NCBI GenBank assembly: GCA_900539525.1
Contig: UQCM01000049.1
Location: forward strand, 1 to 19,346
Reading direction: 5' to 3'
Length of the DNA stretch: 19,346 bases
Origin: an uncultured Blautia sp.
GTDB taxonomy: Bacteria > Bacillota > Clostridia > Lachnospirales > Lachnospiraceae
Positions 1 to 5,304 of this stretch are shown here, in pieces. The notes below the pieces were generated by a model, which did no database searches, was not told where the DNA came from, and worked only from the letters and a program-made list of their open reading frames with translations. Each line of letters opens with the position of its first letter. Positions within the stretch are counted from its first letter, which is position 1. The translations under genes and the position numbers were made by a program.

Positions 1-57
1 AAGCGCGGAAAAATCCGAAGGCATCATGGGGTCAAATGCTTTTGACCCCAACATCTT
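1..57. repeat. Dispersed structured repeat, copy R1 (cut by window edge)
   Basis: Bases 1-55 are an exact reverse complement of 16928-16982 inside copy R4. The copy contains the 9-bp arm GGGGTCAAA facing TTTGACCCC and the GGCATCAT block, and is truncated on the left by the window edge. Immediately outside it (58-73) is a perfect GTTATAA/TTATAAC palindrome, followed by a 9-bp stem at 83-91/96-104. The minus-strand cas2-like reading frame runs into this repeat and ends at a TGA inside it. Confidence 0.9.
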
Positions 58-278
58 GTTATAACATTATAACCCATTTTCTGGAAATATACGACTATAT
101 TTCCGACTATTATTCTACGAAAGTGCTTTGTGGTACCTTTACGATTTGTCACGGCTCGCATGAAAACCTCCGGTGCTATTCTGAGATATCCGTCTTTCAT
201 AAGAAATTTCCTGAAATTTGTATATTCTGTCTTTGTTCCCCATTTTCCTGTTGAACTAAATATTACAGGCAATCCCAT
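24..278 (-). pseudogene. Truncated cas2-like fragment (CRISPR adaptation protein remnant)
   Basis: An 84-codon frame contains a stretch that resembles the core of Cas2, the small ferredoxin-fold partner of Cas1 in CRISPR spacer acquisition. The cues are YTNFRKFLMKDGYLRI, then PEVFMRAVTNRKG, then KHFRRI, matching the usual order FRKFL-x-GY, a second strand with F-x-R, and a KHxRR helix. A shortened LPV near the start recalls the FDLPV strand, but the expected leading strand is missing. After KHFRRI (about base 111) similarity stops; the frame continues through a hairpin and ends inside repeat R1. The C-terminal strand of Cas2, the rest of a cas operon and a repeat-spacer array are absent here. 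I read it as a decayed cas2 joined to the repeat. The assignment is from memory of the family, so it is tentative; an unrelated short ORF is possible. Confidence 0.42.
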
Positions 279-375
279 TCTGTTATCCTCTCCAGGCTCT
301 CTATCGGTAATCTAACAGGCAACAGTAATTCTTCATTCGAATCATTAAGTATCAATCGCTTTAAACTCTCACTTT
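263..375 (-). other. Coding-like tail of unknown origin between thrE half and cas2-like fragment
   Basis: After the stop of the exporter half at 376, an open minus-strand frame ends in LLLPVRLPIESLERITEWDCL and stops at 263-265, overlapping the first codons of the cas2-like frame by a few bases. Codon choice looks protein-like and the overlap is of the kind seen between adjacent cas genes, so it could be the last residues of an upstream cas gene left by a deletion. I cannot name the family. Its upstream part in the same frame is a shadow of the exporter gene, so only this tail is of interest. Confidence 0.25.
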
Positions 376-822
376 CTAATATCTCCTCTGTCTGTACACT
401 GCTTTCCATATTACACGGAATACCAATGTCGTGAAGGTGATTCCTGCGGACATGGATGCGGCAAATAAAAGTGTGTACATGCTCTCTTTTCCAAATTCCT
501 GCCATTGCATACGCATCAGGTTATTCATGCTGCGATAGAGAGAGGCTCCCGGAATCAGTATGATGGCAGAGGATACGATAAAAAGTGTGACAGGTGTTTT
601 GTGTATCCTTGCCATACATTCGGAATAGAGTGTGAGCAGTACAGAGGCTGCAAATGCACACAGAAAAGGATTGTCGGTAAAACATCCCGCGATCAGATAG
701 CTGCCCCAGGCAAAAACGCCTCCCAGTGTGGCAAAGATCAGTTTCTTTCCACGGATATTAAAGAAGGCAGCAAATCCCAGTGCGCCAAATAATGCTGCAA
801 TCAGCTGAATAATACTCTGCAT
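376..822 (-). CDS. ThrE-type threonine/serine exporter, C-terminal membrane half
   Basis: 148 residues, almost entirely hydrophobic, with about four membrane segments (roughly residues 8-24, 27-50, 52-71, 74-95, with a further one near 118-140). The pattern and size fit the DUF3815/ThrE_2 family, which in Firmicutes is encoded separately from the DUF1212/ThrE half and completes a ten-helix exporter for threonine and serine in the cytoplasmic membrane. The N-terminus MQSIIQLIAALFGALGFAAF is typical of the family. A GGGAGG ribosome site lies just upstream of ATG 822. It starts 40 bp after the stop of the other half at 863, so the two are surely co-transcribed. Substrate is inferred from the family; nothing local confirms threonine or serine. 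Confidence 0.85.
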   Translation of the reverse strand: MQSIIQLIAALFGALGFAAFFNIRGKKLIFATLGGVFAWGSYLIAGCFTDNPFLCAFAASVLLTLYSECMARIHKTPVTLFIVSSAIILIPGASLYRSMNNLMRMQWQEFGKESMYTLLFAASMSAGITFTTLVFRVIWKAVYRQRRY

Positions 823-862
823 CTTTTTCCTCCCTCATTTCGAGTAATACAGGTTTCAGTAA

Positions 863-1669
863 TTATAGGGAACACTGTGTACAGAACAAAAAGTTTGGCA
901 ATGTGAATCCAATTGCGATCACCATTGCCAGAAGACAGGATTCCATAAACCTGAGCAGTCCTGTAGCAGTATCTCCGGAAAACATATCTCTCAGGGAATT
1001 CGTGAAAGCGAGCCCCGGAATAAAGAGCATCACATTTCCGATACTGATCAGATCTACATGGCTTCCCATTCCTGTTCGTACCGCAGCATTTGCGAGAAAT
1101 CCTCCGGCTACAGAACACAGAAGTGCTGTTACCATACTGTTTGAAAAATAATGTTTCAGGAAGGATTCCATAAATTTCAGGGAAATACCGATCAGGGCAG
1201 ATGCAAGCATGTCCTTGAAATCACCACCGAAGAAAACAGAAAAGGAACCTGACACAAGCGCATAGATCAAAAGCTGCCAGCCGAAAGAATACACAGCACC
1301 GTTTTTTATCTCATCCAGCCTTTCCATAATTTCGTCTGCTGAGGGCCTTTCCTGGCAAATCCATCTGGAAAGGCGATTCAGTTCATCCAGCCTGTGCAGG
1401 TTATTTCCTCTTTCTGATATACGACGTGTCTGGGTGTGTGTTTCAAATCCTTGCCCATACACAGTGGTCACTATGCTGGATGTGATGGAAAACACATCTA
1501 CCCGTAGCGCACCATATGCCATGCAGATGCGCTGGATGGTATCTTCTACTCTACCGACTTCCGCTCCATTCTTCAGCAGTTCCTCACCGATCGACATCGC
1601 ACAGTACAAATACGTATCTATACTTTTCTCATTCATGGGATTTCGAGTCCTTTCCTGATCTTCTATCAT
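863..1669 (-). CDS. ThrE-type threonine/serine exporter, N-terminal half (DUF1212)
   Basis: 268 residues. The N-terminal soluble domain (about residues 12-125) carries the conserved GAEVGRVEDTIQRI stretch of the ThrE/DUF1212 family. The remainder has about five hydrophobic helices, including GVQ-free glycine-rich segments around 134-160 and 205-265. Together with the downstream DUF3815 half it would form one exporter in the membrane; in actinobacterial ThrE the two halves are fused. The start is ambiguous: ATG 1669 has a weak GTGAG-type site, while ATG 1636 (MNEKSIDTYL, closer to the usual family start) has AGGAAAGGA about 11 nt upstream. It follows rlmH with a 68-bp gap that has no clear terminator, so read-through from rlmH is plausible. 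Confidence 0.87.
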   Translation of the reverse strand: MIEDQERTRNPMNEKSIDTYLYCAMSIGEELLKNGAEVGRVEDTIQRICMAYGALRVDVFSITSSIVTTVYGQGFETHTQTRRISERGNNLHRLDELNRLSRWICQERPSADEIMERLDEIKNGAVYSFGWQLLIYALVSGSFSVFFGGDFKDMLASALIGISLKFMESFLKHYFSNSMVTALLCSVAGGFLANAAVRTGMGSHVDLISIGNVMLFIPGLAFTNSLRDMFSGDTATGLLRFMESCLLAMVIAIGFTLPNFLFCTQCSL

Positions 1670-1737
1670 TTATCTCACTGCCTCTACAGGTAGTATGAAA
1701 TAACAAAATATTATCATTCATAAAATCTATCCCGAAC

Positions 1738-2217
1738 TTATTTGTGATACGGTTCATGCATCATGATCCGATATCCCCGGTAGATCTGTTCCAGCAGGAT
1801 CATGCGCATGAGCTGATGTGGAAATGTCATTCTGGAAAAACTCAGCTGATAGTCTGAACGTTTCAGCACTTCATCTGACAGCCCAAGTGAGCCTCCGATG
1901 ACAAAGTCCACGCTGCTTTTTCCCTGAATACCGAGATTTTCCATAAATTGTGACAGTTCTACAGAGTCAGGCATTTTCCCCTGGATGGCGAGTGCGATGA
2001 CATAGTCATCGTCCCGTATATATTTCAGGATTCGTCTTCCTTCTGTATCCCGTATCTGAGCTTCCAGTGCATCACTGGCTTTATCCGGAGTCTTCTCATC
2101 CGGTACCTCAATGATTTCGAGCTTACAGTAGCGGCTGAGTCTTTTTTCATATTCACGGATGCCCTGTACCAGATAGTTTTCTTTTATCTTTCCGACAGTA
2201 AGCAATCGGATCTTCAT
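1738..2217 (-). CDS. rlmH: 23S rRNA (pseudouridine1915-N3)-methyltransferase RlmH
   Basis: 159 residues, the same length as the Bacillus subtilis and E. coli proteins. It is a SPOUT-class methyltransferase that adds a methyl group to N3 of pseudouridine 1915 in helix 69 of 23S rRNA, using S-adenosylmethionine on the assembled ribosome. Diagnostic features are the N-terminal MKIRLLTVGKIKENYL, the knot segment FVIGGSLGLSDEVL, and the C-terminal LSFSRMTFPHQLMRMILLEQ followed by YRGYRIMMHEPYHK at the extreme end. ATG 2217 is chosen because GGAGGG lies 4-5 nt before it; a TTG four codons upstream would place that site inside the gene. It is separated from the Dabb gene by about 160 bp with several hairpins, so it probably has its own transcript, possibly continuing into the exporter genes. 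Confidence 0.96.
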   Translation of the reverse strand: MKIRLLTVGKIKENYLVQGIREYEKRLSRYCKLEIIEVPDEKTPDKASDALEAQIRDTEGRRILKYIRDDDYVIALAIQGKMPDSVELSQFMENLGIQGKSSVDFVIGGSLGLSDEVLKRSDYQLSFSRMTFPHQLMRMILLEQIYRGYRIMMHEPYHK

Positions 2218-2295
2218 ATTTCCCTCCAAAATTCGCTGTAAAACAGAGATTCGCCTTCAGAGCTTCTGCATGTTCATGAATGCAGGGGCGTGCAC

Positions 2296-2321
2296 GTTCT
2301 GAATCATCCATGATTCTGAAC
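2296..2321. repeat. Imperfect 12-bp inverted repeat in rlmH leader
   Basis: Arms 2296-2307 and 2310-2321 are complementary at 11 of 12 positions around a CC centre (GTTCTGAATCAT facing ATGATTCTGAAC). A smaller CTGCAT/ATGCAG dyad lies next to it on the rlmH side. No clear promoter for rlmH could be recognised in 2218-2375. The structure could be part of the leader or an operator; function unknown. Confidence 0.6.
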
Positions 2322-2327
2322 AGTTAC

Positions 2328-2364
2328 AAACAGGGAATGAAGTATGACGCTCCATTCCCTGTTT
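2328..2364 (-). terminator. Probable terminator after the Dabb-domain gene
   Basis: A perfect 12-bp stem (2328-2339 with 2353-2364; AAACAGGGAATG facing CATTCCCTGTTT) with a 13-nt loop starts 12 bp after the stop of the Dabb gene. On the minus strand the stem ends in TTT but the T-run is short, so termination may be partial; on the plus strand a TTTT run follows. Position right after the last gene of the nfnA-nfnB-Dabb operon supports a terminator. Confidence 0.7.
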
Positions 2365-2375
2365 TACAGGTATCA

Positions 2376-2678
2376 TTATTCTGCAAAATCAATTGCCGTG
2401 CGGTTGCACACAAAAGGACGTACATAGGTGTCTGCCACTTTTACGTGCTCCGGATGTGATGCATATACCTTCAGATCTTCTGCAGTTTCATGCACTGTCA
2501 TCAGTACCATATCATGTGTGCTCGATGGCAGCAGCCCGGAAACAAATTCTGCGGAAACAAGTCCCGGAACTTTTCCGGTCAGTGCTTCCAGATGTTCTTT
2601 CATGGCCGCTTTCAGTGCCGGTTTCTCTGCATCTGCGATCTCATCTTTAAAACACCATGTTACAATATGTCTTACCAT
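2376..2678 (-). CDS. Dabb-domain (stress-responsive A/B barrel) protein
   Basis: 100 residues, the normal length of a single dimeric alpha+beta barrel (Dabb) domain. The pattern MVRHIVTWCFKDE at the start, a central helix rich in Ala/Lys/Glu, the strand GLVSAEFVSG, and the segment HDMVLMTVHETAEDLKVYASHPEHVKVADTYVRPF are typical: the family has a conserved His near the N-terminus and the YxxHPxH segment. Such proteins form homodimeric barrels; biochemical roles vary and mostly are unknown. A GGGAGA ribosome site precedes ATG 2678. The gene starts 35 bp after the nfnB stop with no terminator between, so it is the third gene of that operon, which hints at a redox-linked or stress role, but that is inference. 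Confidence 0.9.
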   Translation of the reverse strand: MVRHIVTWCFKDEIADAEKPALKAAMKEHLEALTGKVPGLVSAEFVSGLLPSSTHDMVLMTVHETAEDLKVYASHPEHVKVADTYVRPFVCNRTAIDFAE

Positions 2679-2713
2679 AACTGATTCTCCCGTTTTATTC
2701 TTTCGAGCAATCC

Positions 2714-4102
2714 TTACTTATTGGATAAGAATTCATGGATTCCCTTGGCAGCAGCTTTTCCGGCTCCCATGGCAAGGATTACGGTAGCGGCACCTGTTAC
2801 AGCATCTCCGCCGGCAAATACGCCGTCTTTGGAGGTCTGTCCGGTCACTTCATCCGCGATGATACATTTTCTTCTGTTTGTGTCCAGACCGATGGTCGTG
2901 GAAGAGATCAGCGGATTCGGTGAAGTACCCAGGGACATGATCACCGTATCCAGCTCCAGTTCGAACTCGGAACCCGGAACCTCTACCGGGCGTCTTCTTC
3001 CGGAAGCATCCGGCTCGCCAAGCTCCATACGGATACATCTCATACCCTTAACGGCATCATTCTCGTCTACCAGGATCTCGATCGGATTTGTCAGCAGATC
3101 GAAGATCACGCCTTCCTCTTTTGCATGATGTACTTCCTCAACACGTGCAGGAAGCTCTGCTTCACTACGACGATAAATAATATGTACTTCTGCACCCAGA
3201 CGCAGTGCTGTTCTGGCTGCATCCATTGCTACGTTTCCACCACCGACAACAGCTACCTTCTTTCCACGCGCGATCGGTGTATCATAGCTGTCATCAAAGG
3301 CTTTCATCAGGTTGTTTCTTGTCAGGAACTCATTTGCGGAGAATACACCGTTTGCATTCTCTCCCGGAATTCCCATGAACATCGGAAGACCTGCTCCGGA
3401 ACCGATAAATACAGCCTCGAATCCCTCATCCTTCATCAGCTCATCGATGGTTGTGGATTTGCCGATGATCACGTTTGTTTCAATCTTAACGCCGAGAGCC
3501 TTTACATTCTCTACCTCTGCGGCTACGACTTTGTTTTTCGGAAGACGGAATTCCGGAATACCGTATACCAGCACGCCGCCTGCCTCATGCAGTGCCTCGA
3601 AGATCGTTACATCGTAACCAAGCTTTGCAAGATCGCCTGCACAGGTGAGGCCGGAAGGACCGGAACCGATGACAGCAACCTTGTGACCGTTCTTTTCAGC
3701 AGGAGCTGTCGGTTTGATACCATTCTCTCTTGCCCAGTCAGCTACAAAACGCTCCAGCTTACCGATGGAGATCGGTTCTCCTTTGATGCCGCGGATACAT
3801 TTTCCTTCACACTGGCTTTCCTGTGGACATACACGTCCGCAGATTGCCGGCAATGCGCTGGACTCTGAAATGATCTTATAGGCTTCTTCGAAATTTCCTT
3901 CTTTTACTTCGTGAATGAAGGCAGGGATATTGATGGATACCGGACAGCCCTGCATACATTTTGCATTTTTACAATTGATGCAGCGTGCGGCCTCTTCCAT
4001 CGCCTCTTCTTTGTTGTATCCTAAACACACTTCCTCAAAGTTTGCAGCTCTTACTGCCGGAGCCTGCTCTCTTACAGGAACCTTTTTTAATACATCAGCC
4101 AT
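2714..4102 (-). CDS. NfnB/SudA-type NADPH-dependent flavoprotein (GltA-like glutamate synthase small-chain family)
   Basis: 462 residues. An N-terminal domain binds two [4Fe-4S] clusters through Cys41, 44, 49, 53 (CINCKNAKCMQGCPV) and Cys88, 92, 98, 102. It is followed by an FAD-binding Rossmann motif at about 142-170 (VAVIGSGPSGLTCAG), an NADPH-binding motif VAVVGGGNVAMDAARTALRLG at about 285-310, and the closing GVFAGGDAVTGAATVILAMG that contacts FAD. This is the architecture of the large subunit of NADH-dependent ferredoxin:NADP+ oxidoreductase (NfnB), a flavin-bifurcating enzyme. Close homologues are annotated as glutamate synthase small subunit GltA or sulfide dehydrogenase SudA. No glutamate synthase large subunit is present, whereas the NfnA-type partner immediately precedes it, favouring NfnB. 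Start ATG 4102 shares one base with the partner's TAA stop (TAATG), indicating translational coupling. Confidence 0.93.
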   Translation of the reverse strand: MADVLKKVPVREQAPAVRAANFEEVCLGYNKEEAMEEAARCINCKNAKCMQGCPVSINIPAFIHEVKEGNFEEAYKIISESSALPAICGRVCPQESQCEGKCIRGIKGEPISIGKLERFVADWARENGIKPTAPAEKNGHKVAVIGSGPSGLTCAGDLAKLGYDVTIFEALHEAGGVLVYGIPEFRLPKNKVVAAEVENVKALGVKIETNVIIGKSTTIDELMKDEGFEAVFIGSGAGLPMFMGIPGENANGVFSANEFLTRNNLMKAFDDSYDTPIARGKKVAVVGGGNVAMDAARTALRLGAEVHIIYRRSEAELPARVEEVHHAKEEGVIFDLLTNPIEILVDENDAVKGMRCIRMELGEPDASGRRRPVEVPGSEFELELDTVIMSLGTSPNPLISSTTIGLDTNRRKCIIADEVTGQTSKDGVFAGGDAVTGAATVILAMGAGKAAAKGIHEFLSNK

Positions 4103-4992
4103 TATTCGTCACCTCCACAATTTCCGCATCCGCCGTGATGAGTGTCACCCTCACGCAACTTCAGAAGGGCTCTTCCTTCTGCCGTCTTGTACATCTGCTG
4201 TCTCTTCATCGCCTCATCGAAGTTGATCAGATGTCCGTCGAACTCTGGTCCGTCCACGCAGGCAAATTTGATCTCTTCGCCAACCTTCAGACGACATGCG
4301 CCACACATACCGGTACCGTCTACCATGATCGGATTCATGCTGACAATCGTCGGGATGTTCAGCTTCTTTGTGGTCAGGCAGCAGAATTTCATCATGATCA
4401 TCGGACCGATGGCGATACATACATCATAGCTCTTGCCTTCCTGTGTTACCAGATCCTCGATCACCTTTGTAACCATACCGCTTCTTCCGTAAGAACCGTC
4501 ATCTGTTGTGATGTACAGATTTCCTGCGACTGCTTCCATCTCTTTTTCAAGGATGATCAGATCTTTTGTCTTTGCGCCTACGATTACATCAGCATCAATT
4601 CCATGCTCATGGAGCCATTTCACCTGCGGATAAACAGGAGCGGTACCTACACCACCGGCTACGAAAAGAATCTTTTTCTTTCTTACTTCCTCTAAATCGT
4701 CTGTACAGAGCTCTGACGGTTTTCCGAGAGGACCTACGAAATCCCGGAAGAAATCCCCTGCTTTTAACTTGGCAAATCGTTCTGTAGATGCTCCGATGAT
4801 CTGGAACACGATCGTGATCGTACCTGCCTCTCTGTCATAGTCACAGATTGTCAGAGGGATTCTCTCACCTTTTTCATCAATTTTTGCGATAATGAACTGT
4901 CCCGGCAGGCAATGCTTTGCGATTCGGGGTGCCTCTACATCCATCAAGTAGATCGGCCCTGTAAGCTGTTCCGCTTTTTTAATCAGATACAT
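4102..4992 (-). CDS. NfnA/SudB-type FAD/NAD-binding [2Fe-2S] subunit
   Basis: 296 residues of the dihydroorotate dehydrogenase electron-transfer subunit (PyrK-like) family. The N-terminal FAD barrel has the RIPLTICDYD motif. The NAD-binding half has FVAGGVGTAPVYPQVKWLHE, and near the C-terminus MVDGTGMCGACRLKV with a further Cys in FACVDGPEF forms the [2Fe-2S] site. Unlike PyrK, it carries the C-terminal VDGPEFDGHLI segment typical of NfnA/SudB. An extra tail ends in GGCGNCGG. With NfnB it would couple NADH and ferredoxin oxidation to NADP+ reduction in the cytoplasm. ATG 4992 is preceded by AGGAGG at 6 nt; an ATG 15 codons further up would put this site inside the gene. It is the first gene of a three-gene operon. 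Confidence 0.93.
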   Translation of the reverse strand: MYLIKKAEQLTGPIYLMDVEAPRIAKHCLPGQFIIAKIDEKGERIPLTICDYDREAGTITIVFQIIGASTERFAKLKAGDFFRDFVGPLGKPSELCTDDLEEVRKKKILFVAGGVGTAPVYPQVKWLHEHGIDADVIVGAKTKDLIILEKEMEAVAGNLYITTDDGSYGRSGMVTKVIEDLVTQEGKSYDVCIAIGPMIMMKFCCLTTKKLNIPTIVSMNPIMVDGTGMCGACRLKVGEEIKFACVDGPEFDGHLINFDEAMKRQQMYKTAEGRALLKLREGDTHHGGCGNCGGDE

Positions 4993-5074
4993 GACTTTCC
5001 TCCTGTTATTAGATAATTTTTCAGCAATCCGGAACACAATCTCTCCGGCATCACTATATTAACATCAGAACAAA

Positions 5075-5265
5075 GTGGGCAAGCCCACCTCAGCTCTCCA
5101 ACCCCTCACTCAAGAAGGGATTGTATACTTTGCCCGCCGGGCCTGGTCAGCTCCGCTGACATCTTCCGAACACGCAAGTGTACATCCTTTGGAGGGTTTT
5201 ATGATAGAAATACGGTTGCAACTGTTTCTTATCCTTACAGTCACAGACTGTTTTACTAAAGTAAA
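5075..5265. repeat. Cluster of short perfect hairpins upstream of nfnA
   Basis: The 312-bp gap 4993-5304 contains no gene. It holds a series of small, tight dyads: GTGGGC-AA-GCCCAC (5075-5088), GCCC-GCC-GGGC (5132-5142), GTCAGC-TCC-GCTGAC (5146-5160), ACAC-GCAA-GTGT (5170-5181), ACAGTC-ACA-GACTGT (5237-5251) and TTTACT-AA-AGTAAA (5252-5265). The GC-rich part is compositionally unlike the AT-rich part next to ftsK, suggesting an inserted, structured repeat. No convincing ftsK terminator was seen; a weak promoter candidate for nfnA (TATAGT near 5055-5060) lies left of the cluster. Confidence 0.75.
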
Positions 5266-5304
5266 GTATAAAGCAAACGATAGCAAATTTCAATAGTTTT
5301 CTGT

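Noticed and set aside
1..110. CRISPR array next to the cas2-like fragment
   Set aside because: The palindromes here (58-73, 83-104) are not repeated at regular spacing; the repeat copies are far apart and interspersed with genes.
801..1118. 105-codon minus-strand frame across the junction of the two exporter halves
   Set aside because: It is an alternative frame of the larger hydrophobic gene and lacks a ribosome site; both halves are complete in their own frames, so no frameshift is implied.
3125..3868. 247-codon plus-strand open frame opposite nfnB
   Set aside because: Antisense to conserved coding sequence; composition is that of a reverse-strand shadow.
4993..5070. Rex operator in front of the nfnA-nfnB operon
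   Set aside because: It would make biological sense, but no TTGTTA/TAACAA-type dyad with the right spacing was found.
5075..5296. 73-codon plus-strand frame in the gap between nfnA and ftsK
   Set aside because: Covers the hairpin cluster, has no clear ribosome site and reads as random sequence.
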